Source: Pedobacter sp. HMWF019 (GTDB taxonomy: Bacteria > Bacteroidota > Bacteroidia > Sphingobacteriales > Sphingobacteriaceae). Taken from it: a stretch of DNA of 39,393 bases. This document shows, in pieces, positions 1 to 9,103 of the stretch (position 1 is the stretch's first letter; each line of letters starts with the position of its first letter). The notes under the pieces were generated by a model. It was not told where the DNA came from, ran no database searches, and was given only the letters and a program-made list of their open reading frames with translations. The position numbers were made by a program, and so were the translations under genes. Location of the stretch: positions 1 through 39,393 of the forward strand of contig NZ_QAIL01000381.1 of NCBI RefSeq assembly GCF_003061025.1, given 5' to 3'.

Positions 1-92
1 GTCTTATATGTAGAATCGTTGATCAATTCTTTCTGACCGTAGGAATAATTTGCCCCGAACAGAAAGATCAGATATACCAGCAATTTTTTCAT
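1..92 (-). CDS. Partial exported protein, N-terminus only (runs off the left edge)
   Basis: The minus strand has an ATG at 92-90 followed by 30 open codons to the window edge. The peptide starts MKKLLVYLIFLFGANYSYGQ, a good Sec signal peptide: two lysines, a hydrophobic core, and the SYGQ cleavage region typical of Bacteroidota, which often leave a Gln at the mature N-terminus. The start lies 6 bases beyond the stop of the AraC-like gene, so the two may be co-transcribed. Only the first 30 residues are visible and the function cannot be told. Confidence 0.6.
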   Translation of the reverse strand, partial: MKKLLVYLIFLFGANYSYGQKELINDSTYK

Positions 93-98
93 TTACTT

Positions 99-497
99 TT
101 ATTTATTAAAATACATTTCGTTTGCTTTTCTAAATTCTTTATACTTTTTAGGCTGCAATCCTGTTGCTTTTTTAAATACCCTAGAAAAATATGCTGCATC
201 ATATATTCCTAGTTCATTGGCAATTTCCTTTATAGACATATCTGTTTCTAAAAGCAGTACAACCGCTTCTTTATATACTCTATGCTGTACCAATTCAAAG
301 AGTGTTTTACCCCGCAGTCTTTTCACTTTTGAATTAAGAACCTTTTTACTTACAAACAATTGGTCTGCATAAAAGCTAATTATCTTATTTTCTTTGAAAT
401 GTTTATCTATTAGACTATCTAAATTATTCATCAAAATAGCATCTGGCGGAATAAACCCCTTTTGAAAACAAGGAATTTCGAGATTTTCAGTTATCAT
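99..497 (-). CDS. Short AraC-family transcriptional regulator (DNA-binding domain only)
   Basis: The 132-residue protein is almost only an AraC/XylS DNA-binding domain. Two helix-turn-helix units can be followed: the first around residues 38-60 (FYADQLFVSKKVLNSKVKRL) and the second around 85-115, with the family hallmark IKEIANELGIYDAAYFSRVF followed by KKATGLQPKKYKE. The usual 150-200 residue ligand-binding N-terminal domain is missing. Upstream in the same frame only about a dozen codons precede a stop, so this is a stand-alone small regulator or the remnant of a longer one. It lies downstream of the thioredoxin/SusD/SusC genes on the same strand and could regulate its exported neighbour at 1-92. 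The family call is sure; the target is not known. Confidence 0.85.
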   Translation of the reverse strand: MITENLEIPCFQKGFIPPDAILMNNLDSLIDKHFKENKIISFYADQLFVSKKVLNSKVKRLRGKTLFELVQHRVYKEAVVLLLETDMSIKEIANELGIYDAAYFSRVFKKATGLQPKKYKEFRKANEMYFNK

Positions 498-567
498 AGA
501 AATATTATTGTATAATTTAAATTCAAATTATCGAAACTCAGCGCAATAGATTTGCAGCTAGAACTTA

Positions 568-1866
568 CTACTCCCAAGTGGGTTGGTTATTGTGCATTTT
601 CTCTAATACTTTTCGATAACTTATCACTCTATTTTCATCTTTCAAGTCAGTAGCTAAGGTTAATGCTCGTTGTTCCTGTTGTATAGCCTCTTCTTTTTTC
701 CCAGATTTGTAAAGCAAATTTGCATAGGTATCTATCCAGGTATGATGTTCTGGATGAGCTTTCAATATAATCTCCATATAACTCATTCCTTTTCTTAAAT
801 ATTTGGGATCATCACTGTGCATAAATATGGTAGTAAACACTATTCCATTTATGCCACTTGCGGCCCAAGTAGCTGTATCAATACCTTGCATGTCCAAATA
901 CTGTGTAGTATATTTTACAGCATTAGGCCAATCTTGTTTGTGAGTATACCAGTTATATTTTGTAGTGACTAATAATCTATATGCAGTATTATTTCCGTAA
1001 GCATTTTTAAGTTTTCGTTCTAATGTAAACCAATCTGGCTGTTTTGTTACATATTTTCCTAATGGCATAATCATGGGGTCTATCTCCGTTTTTGTAATCA
1101 AATAATCCGAAAATTTCTTTGCAAAACCTTTCTGATCGAGTAGTTGATCGGATTTACTTTGATATTGGATGATATATCTCACTACTTTATCCTTAGAAGT
1201 AAAAAGTTGCTGAAACTCAACCATAAAATCACGTACTTCTTTATTGAATGATTGTGTAGGCTCAGTTACATCTAGTACCTTAGTTTTATAAGTTTTGGCG
1301 ATATCAATTGCTATAGAATCTTTATACTCCTTTGCCTTCAAAGAAAGTCGGAGAAGTTGTGAATATTTTAACTTACCTGCTTTAAATGATGCAATTTGAT
1401 TACTGTAATTAAGTGCAGGATCATTTACGTCTTTGATTAAATTGGCAAACTGATTTACATCTTTGTATCCAAGATCTTTGTAAATCAATTGACCATCAGG
1501 AGTGAGAAATAACAACGTTGGAAAGGCATCAATATGGAAAGTGCTCATTAAATGCTCTGCATCTGTATACCAGCTTTTAATTTGATTATTATCGTTCTTG
1601 GATTGATCAAATTGTACTTTTACGGCTATATAGTTAGTATTCATTAATGCTCCTATTTTCTGATCGGTATAGACTTCAGCATCCATTTTTTTACACGGAC
1701 CGCACCAGGTTGCATATGCGTCTATAAAAATGTTCTTATGTTCTGCTTTTGCCTTTGTTAGTAATTGTTGCCAATTCTCAAAAACTTGGAAGGTAATTCC
1801 TTGATCATTTTGCGCCTGAGTTAATGTTGGAAATAGCCAACAGAATAAGAAGACAATCTTTTTCAT
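568..1866 (-). CDS. Exported thioredoxin-fold protein with helical (TPR-like) C-terminal region
   Basis: The protein has 432 residues. Residues 1-19 form a signal peptide ending in TQAQ, so it acts in the periplasm or at the surface. A thioredoxin-like domain follows (about 25-145) with the redox motif WCGPC at 54-58 inside IDAYATWCGPCKKM, and a cis-proline region near AFPTLLFL. The remaining 280 residues are helical; the end (about 375-425) reads like TPR units (YANLLYKSGKKEEAIQQEQRAL). The two cysteines of the active site are intact, so it should be a thiol-disulfide oxidoreductase or reductase. It is the last gene of the SusC-SusD transcription unit, 77 bases behind susD with a strong hairpin in between. 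Such thioredoxin-TPR proteins often accompany SusCD pairs, but their substrate is not established. Confidence 0.85.
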   Translation of the reverse strand: MKKIVFLFCWLFPTLTQAQNDQGITFQVFENWQQLLTKAKAEHKNIFIDAYATWCGPCKKMDAEVYTDQKIGALMNTNYIAVKVQFDQSKNDNNQIKSWYTDAEHLMSTFHIDAFPTLLFLTPDGQLIYKDLGYKDVNQFANLIKDVNDPALNYSNQIASFKAGKLKYSQLLRLSLKAKEYKDSIAIDIAKTYKTKVLDVTEPTQSFNKEVRDFMVEFQQLFTSKDKVVRYIIQYQSKSDQLLDQKGFAKKFSDYLITKTEIDPMIMPLGKYVTKQPDWFTLERKLKNAYGNNTAYRLLVTTKYNWYTHKQDWPNAVKYTTQYLDMQGIDTATWAASGINGIVFTTIFMHSDDPKYLRKGMSYMEIILKAHPEHHTWIDTYANLLYKSGKKEEAIQQEQRALTLATDLKDENRVISYRKVLEKMHNNQPTWE

Positions 1867-1886
1867 TTTGATTTTTTTTAAATTGA

Positions 1887-1923
1887 GTTCACCCTAATGG
1901 AGTTGTCTCCATCAGGGATGAAC
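1887..1923 (-). promoter_or_regulatory. Intercistronic hairpin between susD and the thioredoxin-like gene
   Basis: GTTCA pairs with TGAAC at the base. Inside it CCCTAATGGAG pairs with CTCCATCAGGG (one A/C mismatch) around a TTGT loop. The stem is about 15 bp. On the minus strand it is followed by A-rich rather than T-rich sequence, so it is not a classical terminator. It more likely stabilises the susCD message or lowers expression of the downstream gene. Confidence 0.55.
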
Positions 1924-1943
1924 ATTAAACAAGAGAGGCGTTT

Positions 1944-3455
1944 TTAATTTGTATATCCAGAATTTTGAGTTAGTGCAGGATTAAGTAGAATATCACTTGC
2001 CGGTATTGGAAAAAGGCTTTTATAATGCGCCCAGGTACCGCCTTTGTAGCTTTCAGCAGTGATCATAGCAGCGTCAATATTTCCTGTCCGTATTAAATCA
2101 AACCAACGATGCCCCCACTCTGAAAATAGTTCTACTCGACGTTCGTTTAAGATAATCGGCCTAAGCTGAGTTTCTGTCAATGATCCCGAAAGATTTGGTA
2201 AAGGGTTTGGAACTGATGCAGTGGCCACAGCTCTGGAACGAGTGCGAAGTGCGTTCAAATCTTCAACCGATCCAGCGGTATTTCCTTGTTCGTTTCTGGC
2301 TTCTGCTCTAATGAGATATTGTTCTGCTAATCTGAAAACGATGGCATATTCTTTTAGATTTTCAAACTTAGAATCGTCAGGCAGATCAGAAAATGATATT
2401 TTATATTTAGCAGGATAAGGGAAAGTATCTGTTCCTTCTGTTAAGATACCGATCCATGAATCTTTACGTGCATCACCAGGTTCAAAACTGCTCATTAGTG
2501 ATGAAGATATAAGCAGTGGATGATCGCCATTAGGTCCATCGCTATTTAAGATAAATAATCCACCTTCTCTAGTATTGAAATTGTTGTTTACTGGTTGTAA
2601 AGCCCAAATAGTTTCTGAGCTATTTTTAAGGAAAACAGCGTTTAAATTGGTAAAACTATATCGGTCTGATTGGTTAATCACTTTTGTAGCCGCAGCTTCT
2701 GCCAGTGCATAATTTTTCTGATATAAATAAACTCTTGCTTGTAGTGCATTTACAGTGCCCAGATTGGGCCGTGTGCGTTCTGAGCTAATTTTGGTTACAT
2801 CAATTGTAGCTACATAACTATTGTCAAGTAAGCCCTCAGCTTGCGTCAAATCAGAGTTAATCTGCTTATACACATCTGCTGTAGGTGTACGTGCCAAATG
2901 TGAATTTTCATCGTATTTAGTCGTAAGTATCAATGGCACATCTCCAAAGATATTTGTTAAGTAAAAATAACAAAAGGCCCGCATAAAATAGGCTTCTCCT
3001 AAAAGTCTTTTACTTACGGCTGGTTTAAGGTCTGTGTTATTCGTCAGTGCTGCTATCGAGGCATTAATATTGTATAGCATTCCATAAACTTTTGTCCAAT
3101 AAGGGGTTCCAGAGGCTAAATATTGCGGTTCTAACGAATTTTGATAATAGCTTCTAAAGGCATCGTTAACGGTTATATCATACATAACTAAATTATCTGC
3201 GGATAATTCTTCTAATAAAGAAATAGCAGGTAGGTTTAGAGTAGAAAAATAGTTATCGCTCATTTGTGCGTATATACCTGTTAACACTGCTGTTGCTGTT
3301 GTATTGTCTTTGTATGCGCTTTCCGTACTGGTTTTAGTCGGCGGAGTATCTACTTCGACATTTTTTTTGCATGAGCTAAATATAAGGCTCGTAACTGTAA
3401 GCATTACTACAGATAAGATCCTGATTGAAAAAGATTTATATAAATTCATATTCAA
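1944..3455 (-). CDS. susD: SusD/RagB-family outer-membrane nutrient-binding lipoprotein
   Basis: The 503-residue length is typical of SusD. The N-terminus ends in a lipobox (IFSSC at about 25-29), predicting a lipid-anchored surface protein. SusD hallmarks are visible: the early TESAYKDNTTATAVLTGIYAQM region, GEAYFMRAFCYFYLTNIFGDVPL (about 153-175), repeated TPR-like helices (ARVYLYQKNYALAEAAATKVI), and the C-terminal ILNERRVELFSEWGHRWFDLIRTG with a PIPASDILLNPALTQN ending. It would sit as a lid on the SusC barrel encoded 4 bases upstream and bind the substrate before import. The substrate cannot be predicted, because no glycoside hydrolase, sulfatase or peptidase is adjacent in the window. 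Confidence 0.95.
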   Translation of the reverse strand: MNMNLYKSFSIRILSVVMLTVTSLIFSSCKKNVEVDTPPTKTSTESAYKDNTTATAVLTGIYAQMSDNYFSTLNLPAISLLEELSADNLVMYDITVNDAFRSYYQNSLEPQYLASGTPYWTKVYGMLYNINASIAALTNNTDLKPAVSKRLLGEAYFMRAFCYFYLTNIFGDVPLILTTKYDENSHLARTPTADVYKQINSDLTQAEGLLDNSYVATIDVTKISSERTRPNLGTVNALQARVYLYQKNYALAEAAATKVINQSDRYSFTNLNAVFLKNSSETIWALQPVNNNFNTREGGLFILNSDGPNGDHPLLISSSLMSSFEPGDARKDSWIGILTEGTDTFPYPAKYKISFSDLPDDSKFENLKEYAIVFRLAEQYLIRAEARNEQGNTAGSVEDLNALRTRSRAVATASVPNPLPNLSGSLTETQLRPIILNERRVELFSEWGHRWFDLIRTGNIDAAMITAESYKGGTWAHYKSLFPIPASDILLNPALTQNSGYTN

Positions 3456-3459
3456 TTTT

Positions 3460-6400
3460 TTAAAGGGTAATTTGAATGCCTAAAGTCATAATTCTTAATG
3501 GTGGCAATGCACTAATGGCATGTGTTTCAGGATCACTACCAATAAAATTTGTGAACGTTAATAAATTTTGACCTTGCATGAATATCCTAGCTTGAGTAAT
3601 TTTAACACGATTTAACCATAGCGTTGGTACTGAATACGACAAGGATATATTCTTTAAACGAACGTATGAGGCTCCTACATAGCCTTCATCACTTGCCACC
3701 GCCGCACTATACGGCGTCCTGGTTTGCGAAAGATCTGTAGTAAATTTTTGTATATCTGTTATATCTCCTACTTTCTGCCACCGCCTCAAAACTGAAGTCG
3801 GCTGATTAAGTACACTTGCTCCAGGGAACTTTCCAAACTTATAGTTTTGACCTATCTGATTCACGAATTGAAAGAAGAAATCTAGTTGAAAGTTTTTATA
3901 CTGTAGATTATTTGCTAATCCGCCAAAGAATTTTGGATTTGGATCTAACAATACGGTTCGGTCTGTTGTGTAATCAGGATTAGAGGTTGTTTTTCCAGTA
4001 TGGTCAATGAATTGATATAATCCTGTAGTTGAGTTTACACCAGCAAATTTATAAACCTTCATAATATTGATCGGCTGTCCTATTATGTATAAATCAGCAT
4101 AAGAACTGCTTGCCAATCCGGGAAAAGCAATCAGCTTATTTCTTTGGAAACTGATATTAAATGAAGAATGCCAATTAAAGTCTTTTGATTTAATTGCTGA
4201 CAGATCAAGCTGGGCTTCAAAGCCTTTATTCTGCACTGTGGCCGGGAAATTTTGATCTACAGAGCCGAAGCCTGTAATATCAGGCAAACGATAACCAATT
4301 AACTGATTAGATGATCGATTGCTGTAATAATTTACACTTAGTAAAATCCTATCTTTCAAAAAACCTAAATCCATTCCTATATTGAGCTTGCGAGTTTCTT
4401 CCCATTGTAGTAAGGGGTTTGCAATACTGGATTGAATTAGGCCGACGCTTTGACCATAAGGAATATCCACACTGTAAGGAGTTAATAAACTTAAATACCT
4501 ATAGTTTCCAATCTGATCATTTCCTGTAGTACCGTAGCTGGCTCTTATCTTACCAGTACTTAACCAACTCAAATTATTTCTTAATATGTTCTCATCACCA
4601 AATAACCAGGCACCACCTATAGCATAAAACGTGTGTAATTTATTTTCATCACCAAATCTGCTGCTACCATCTCTACGCGCCGTTAGATTAATGATATATT
4701 TATTGTCAACGCGATAATTGATACGACCGAAAAGGGCGTTATATTTATAAAGTGTTTTATCTACTTGGTTTAAGATAATACCAGAAGCACCTAAGAGACT
4801 TCCTAATTGTGCATCGTTAGTGTACCCTGTACCGGTTTGCGATAATAAATCGTTTCTTGTTTGTTGAAAGCTGCTCCCAATCACTGCATCGATTACGCCA
4901 TACTTTGTTTCTTTAGTATAAGTAATTTGAGGCTCGATACTCCAAGAATTGATTGAATTAGTAAGAAAACTTGCGGACCTTGTTTGCGCAAAGAAATCCG
5001 GTCTCACTGCTGTCAGTGGATTCGTCAAGATTTCATCACCTGACAATCGATTAAAACCCATTACTGTTTTAACTTGTAAGCCAGGAATAATCTCATAGCC
5101 AATGGTATTATTTGCTATGAGATTACTGTTATTTCCTTTATAACGGCTCTGTGTAGCTGCTAATGGATTATTAAAGCTATACTTTAATGGGTTGTTTGGA
5201 AAGGGTTCCCAATTTAATGTTCCATCTGCATTATAGAGCGCGGGCGCATTTGGAGCCAGTTTTGTTGCCTGGTCCATTAGATCAAATGCACCCAATGTGT
5301 TTTTATCTTGAAGATAGACGGCAGAGATATTATAATGAAATTTATTATTTGCTGAGTTGTGATTTAAATTCAAATGAACATTCCCTTTTATATCTCCAAG
5401 ATTAGCCGGATAAACGGTTGTCTGCCTGTTATAACCATAACTAACTAAGAATTGGGTATTAGCACTACCACCCGAAATAGATGCTTGAAGATTTGTGAAA
5501 CGTGCTGTATTTCCTACCAATGCTTTTTGCCAATCAGTATATCTGTTTTGATCCCAAAAAATCAAATCATAATTAGAGCTATTTGCACTATTTGGAGAAG
5601 TTGGAATTGCTTGTCCAGCATTGGCATAGGCTTCTTTACGCATTTCCAAATATTGTTGTGTATTTAAGAAATTTAGTTTATGATCTATTTCGCCCCAGCC
5701 GTTTTGTAAGTTCACATCTATTTTGGTTTTTCCAGATTTTCCTTTTTTTGTTGTGATCAAAATGGCCCCGTTAGCCGCTCTGGAACCATATATAGCTGTA
5801 GCATCCGCGTCTTTTAATACAGTGATACTTTCTATATCCACCGGATTAATAAAATTAAAAGTACTTCCTCCAATACTTCCATAAGCACTATTTGCAAGAG
5901 AATTAGTAAACTGTGGTGTGTAAGGCACTCCATCAATTACATAAAATGGATCACTCCCATTTCCAAGAGAGTTAATACCTTGAATATTCACTTTTACATT
6001 ACTTCCACTTACCCCAGATGATTGTTGTATGAATAAGCCTGGAACACGGCCCTGTAGGGCTAATAAAGGATTGTTAACAGGTTGCTTTGCAATATCTGCT
6101 GCTGTTACTATTCCTACGTTATTGGTACTGTATTTTTTAAGCTGGGTACCATATGCAATGATCTGAATCTCTTTCAGTGCAGAATCAACTTCCTTTAGGA
6201 TAATATCTTTTATCGCAGAATTTTTATAGGAAACTTGCCTACTTTCATGTCCGATCATCCGGATAAGTAATGTGCCATTTGCTGGCACATTTACAAAGCG
6301 AAATCTGCCTTTTTGATCGGTTACTGTTCCTGTATTGTTTAATTCTGTCAAAATAACTGTCGCACCCTCTAATGGCCGCCTCTTATCATCTAACACTATT

Positions 6401-6846
6401 CCATTCAGCTCTCTTTGCTGTTCTTCCACCGTTTCTCTGGAGCTTTTTTTTTCAGCTTCAGGTTTCAGCTTAATGACAATCATGTTAGGCTTCAACTCAA
6501 AGCTGAAAGGTTGATTGGAAAAGATTTGTTGTAGAGCTGTTTCAAGAGGCACTGAATTAAGGGTGAGGGTAATAGGTTTAGCTAATTTGGTGTTTGCGGC
6601 ACGCAACATGTACATATATCCGGTTTGTTCTCTTACACTGCTGAGTACGTCTGTCAAATCGGCATTTTTTACATTCAATGTAACTTGCTGTTGTGCATAG
6701 ATATTGGCAGATACTTGTAGGCTCAGGGCGAGTAAAAGTAGAACGATTTTGGACATGACAATACATTTAACTAGAGGTCTACTTAAAGATCGGCATTTTG
6801 GCAAAATAATGCGCATACCTTTGCCTCGATGAATTGAAAAATTCAT
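3460..6846 (-). CDS. susC: SusC/RagA-family TonB-linked outer-membrane transporter with STN signalling domain
   Basis: The protein has 1128 residues. It begins with a long basic leader and a signal segment (about 28-52, ending NIYAQQ). A secretin/TonB N-terminal STN domain follows (about 53-130, VTLNVKNADLTDVLSSVREQ), then a carboxypeptidase-regulatory-like domain (about 148-225), the TonB plug (about 235-370, with the SusC signatures GVSGSNVKVNIQGI, PFYVIDGVPY and DIESITVLKDADATAIYGS) and a 22-strand barrel to the end. The STN domain is the part that contacts FecR in sigma-regulated receptors, and the FecR and sigma genes lie directly upstream. It therefore probably transports a substrate and also reports its presence. 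An internal MKIV-type start near residue 31 is possible, but the long leader is common in this family. Confidence 0.95.
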   Translation of the reverse strand: MNFSIHRGKGMRIILPKCRSLSRPLVKCIVMSKIVLLLLALSLQVSANIYAQQQVTLNVKNADLTDVLSSVREQTGYMYMLRAANTKLAKPITLTLNSVPLETALQQIFSNQPFSFELKPNMIVIKLKPEAEKKSSRETVEEQQRELNGIVLDDKRRPLEGATVILTELNNTGTVTDQKGRFRFVNVPANGTLLIRMIGHESRQVSYKNSAIKDIILKEVDSALKEIQIIAYGTQLKKYSTNNVGIVTAADIAKQPVNNPLLALQGRVPGLFIQQSSGVSGSNVKVNIQGINSLGNGSDPFYVIDGVPYTPQFTNSLANSAYGSIGGSTFNFINPVDIESITVLKDADATAIYGSRAANGAILITTKKGKSGKTKIDVNLQNGWGEIDHKLNFLNTQQYLEMRKEAYANAGQAIPTSPNSANSSNYDLIFWDQNRYTDWQKALVGNTARFTNLQASISGGSANTQFLVSYGYNRQTTVYPANLGDIKGNVHLNLNHNSANNKFHYNISAVYLQDKNTLGAFDLMDQATKLAPNAPALYNADGTLNWEPFPNNPLKYSFNNPLAATQSRYKGNNSNLIANNTIGYEIIPGLQVKTVMGFNRLSGDEILTNPLTAVRPDFFAQTRSASFLTNSINSWSIEPQITYTKETKYGVIDAVIGSSFQQTRNDLLSQTGTGYTNDAQLGSLLGASGIILNQVDKTLYKYNALFGRINYRVDNKYIINLTARRDGSSRFGDENKLHTFYAIGGAWLFGDENILRNNLSWLSTGKIRASYGTTGNDQIGNYRYLSLLTPYSVDIPYGQSVGLIQSSIANPLLQWEETRKLNIGMDLGFLKDRILLSVNYYSNRSSNQLIGYRLPDITGFGSVDQNFPATVQNKGFEAQLDLSAIKSKDFNWHSSFNISFQRNKLIAFPGLASSSYADLYIIGQPINIMKVYKFAGVNSTTGLYQFIDHTGKTTSNPDYTTDRTVLLDPNPKFFGGLANNLQYKNFQLDFFFQFVNQIGQNYKFGKFPGASVLNQPTSVLRRWQKVGDITDIQKFTTDLSQTRTPYSAAVASDEGYVGASYVRLKNISLSYSVPTLWLNRVKITQARIFMQGQNLLTFTNFIGSDPETHAISALPPLRIMTLGIQITL

Positions 6847-7032
6847 AAATTGGTGGTTTAATTGTTGGTTTTTTCACGTGGTGTCTATTGATTCTTGTGT
6901 TCAAGAGCACTGCGTGGTTTAGTTGATTGGTTGCATTCTCTGTAACAGGATATAAAAACCGACTTACCGGGAGTGTTCCTACCACTTCCGGTTATTTTCT
7001 ATCCCCGTCTGATTTTGGTTGTTTTCTGTTTT

Positions 7033-8184
7033 CTACTTTCCGATATAGACGAGCCTCCTTCCGTTTTTAATGAGTTTAAATTTTAAATCTGCGTTTGTGT
7101 CAAGGATTTCTATAATTCTGTTGAGCGTTAGGCTCCGTGTGAGTTCTGCATCTAAAGGAACATCTGGCAGGTTGCTATAATCTACCTCGATATTATACCA
7201 TCTTTCAATTTGTTGCATAGCCTGTTTGAGCGGGGTATGTCTAAAGACAAACAACCCGTCTATCCAGGCAATTTCCTGTTTGATTTTAACGTGTCTAATG
7301 GTGAAGCCGCTTGATAATAGCGCGGCTTGCTGATTGGGGAGTAATGGTTGGCGTTTGCCAGTTGAGGGCTGAAGAAGTGTTACACTGCCTTCGGCAAGTG
7401 TAGTTTTCACGGTATCGGCGGGATAGGCGCTCACATTAAAGTGGGTGCCGGTTACGGTGATTTGTTGGTCTTTTACCTGTACATGAAATGGTTGCTTTGG
7501 ATTTTTTGCGACTTCGAAATATCCCTCTCCTACAAGGGTAACGTTTCTACTAGAGCCAGTAAAGCGGTCGGGAAACGATATTGAACTAGTCGCATTTAGA
7601 AAAATGCGCGTACCGTCTGCAAGGACCAGGCGGTATTGACCGCCTGCCGGTGTGCTGATGGTGTTCATACTTTTAGATTCCTCATGTAATTTGCCTTCCG
7701 CTTTACTGCTGCTCTGTTGGTAGTAGCTTACAACGCCTGCGGCGCTGTTGTTTGTAATGCTGCCTCCGCCGGTTATGGTGGCCACCGCGCCGTTGGAGTG
7801 TGCATTTAAAACTATTTTCTGTCCATTGCCCAGGGTGAGTATGGCTTTGTTTCCACCCGGTGCTACGTCATTGAATACGGTTTTGGTGTGAATGTCTTTG
7901 TCATGAATCAATGCAAAACGGATCATAAAGCCTAACCCGATGATTAAAAGGATTGCCGCTGCATAGCGCAATACGGGCAGGTAATGTACAGTCGGTTGTT
8001 GTACATGTAATGCTTTCCAAACTCTGTTTTCAACTTGGTCTAAGTTTTGGGAAGATGCAGCGCTAGGGAGCTGTTCAGCCAATTGGTTATAAAGACTGTT
8101 TAATAAGGTAACCTCTTCTGGGCTTGCAGTGCCTGAAGTATACTTTTCTAGTAGCTGTTCAAACTCGATTTGGTTCTCGTTCAT
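7033..8184 (-). CDS. FecR-type anti-sigma factor / sigma regulator
   Basis: The protein has 383 residues. The cytoplasmic N-terminal part (1-70) includes FEQLLEKYTSGTASPEEVTL, typical of FecR proteins in this phylum. One membrane segment follows at about 75-95 (YAAAILLIIGLGFMIRFALI), then the periplasmic FecR domain (about 170-275) with ISTPAGGQYRLVLADGTRIF, LNATSSISFP, VTLVGEGYFEVAKN and VTGTHFNVSAYP. The end is the DUF4974-like STN-related region (FVFRHTPLKQAMQQIERWYNIEVDY). It should hold the adjacent ECF sigma factor inactive until the STN domain of the SusC receptor signals. It lies 84 bases behind the sigma gene and 186 bases ahead of susC. Confidence 0.95.
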   Translation of the reverse strand: MNENQIEFEQLLEKYTSGTASPEEVTLLNSLYNQLAEQLPSAASSQNLDQVENRVWKALHVQQPTVHYLPVLRYAAAILLIIGLGFMIRFALIHDKDIHTKTVFNDVAPGGNKAILTLGNGQKIVLNAHSNGAVATITGGGSITNNSAAGVVSYYQQSSSKAEGKLHEESKSMNTISTPAGGQYRLVLADGTRIFLNATSSISFPDRFTGSSRNVTLVGEGYFEVAKNPKQPFHVQVKDQQITVTGTHFNVSAYPADTVKTTLAEGSVTLLQPSTGKRQPLLPNQQAALLSSGFTIRHVKIKQEIAWIDGLFVFRHTPLKQAMQQIERWYNIEVDYSNLPDVPLDAELTRSLTLNRIIEILDTNADLKFKLIKNGRRLVYIGK

Positions 8185-8268
8185 CCTTATTTTGACAATC
8201 TGGTTGCTATTATGAATGGAGACGGATCAGGATATGGAAAGTACTAGTCTTACCTAAAAAATATTTTT

Positions 8269-8868
8269 TTATTTTTTATGCCACCAGAGGATGAGCCACA
8301 TGAGGTTTAACAGGAACATATCGGATAAGCCTCTCCGTAGTTTTTCCATCGCGGTAGTTATTACGTTTTTAACCGTTTGTTGGGATAGTCCTTGTGCTTC
8401 TGCAATTTCTTTATTGCTGAGGTATTGTTGTCGGCTCATTTTAAAAATGGCTTTCATCCGTGGTGGCAGGTTCTCTATTTCTTTTTCTATTTGACGGATG
8501 AGGTCATTTTCTATCACTTGGTTATCTGTGCTGTACTCACCTTTGGCATATATATCTTTAAAGGCGGTTATATAGTCTATACGTGTTTTCTTGCTTCGGG
8601 CTAGGTCTATATGTATGTTTCTGATGCTTTTAAAGAGATAGGATTTTATGGAGGTGATCTCTAGCTGGTCTTTTTTTTCGAGCAGGTTGGCAAACAGTTG
8701 CTGGGTAGCGTCTTCTGCCTGTTGCTCATCGGCCAACATTTTATGACTGAAATGATAGATCGGCTTAAAGTAATGTCTGTAAATCAGCTCAAAAGCATTG
8801 GGGGCTTGGTGGAGCCATAACGCCGTGAGCTGTTCATCCGTATACGCATCGTTTTTACTTTTCCTCAT
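8269..8868 (-). CDS. ECF-family RNA polymerase sigma factor (FecI-like)
   Basis: The protein has 199 residues. Region 2 lies at about 25-90 (AFELIYRHYFKPIYHFSHKML, then EDATQQLFANLLEKKD). Region 4 lies at about 135-185 (IENLPPRMKAIFKMSRQQYLSNKEIAEAQGLSQQ), with the helix-turn-helix at NKEIAEAQGLSQQTVKNVI. It ends in a hydrophobic tail (MFLLNLMWLILWW) seen in Bacteroidota ECF factors paired with FecR. It is the first gene of the sigma-fecR-susC-susD set and should direct polymerase to the susC promoter. A plausible housekeeping promoter lies upstream at 8939-8969. Confidence 0.95.
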   Translation of the reverse strand: MRKSKNDAYTDEQLTALWLHQAPNAFELIYRHYFKPIYHFSHKMLADEQQAEDATQQLFANLLEKKDQLEITSIKSYLFKSIRNIHIDLARSKKTRIDYITAFKDIYAKGEYSTDNQVIENDLIRQIEKEIENLPPRMKAIFKMSRQQYLSNKEIAEAQGLSQQTVKNVITTAMEKLRRGLSDMFLLNLMWLILWWHKK

Positions 8869-8938
8869 TGTTGGGAATGTGTTACTGATCTGTGTCTTTT
8901 TTGTTTCTTTTAAAGTTAGAAAGTTAAAAGCCTAAAAC

Positions 8939-8969
8939 CAAATATCACAATTATTTATCTGAGCGGCAA
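8939..8969 (-). promoter_or_regulatory. Candidate housekeeping promoter of the ECF sigma gene
   Basis: Read on the minus strand there is a TTG (8969-8967), a 20-base spacer, and GATATTTG (8946-8939). This matches the Bacteroidota consensus TTG-N19-21-TAnnTTTG at all but one base. It lies about 70 bases before the sigma start codon, a suitable distance. It was found by eye and has no experimental support. Confidence 0.45.
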
Positions 8970-9103
8970 GGTGATCGCTGTTTTGAACTTTGCTAAAAAT
9001 AAACCTCACCGACTGAAAGCAGCATTTATGAGTACTCGTTTTGCATTGTTCGTAAACGGCTACAAAGATGTGATTTTTTGTTTTTTATTCGGTTAATGTG
9101 ATG

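Noticed and set aside
6779..6985. 68-codon minus-strand open frame at the start of susC
   Set aside because: It overlaps the susC start in another frame and has no protein features.
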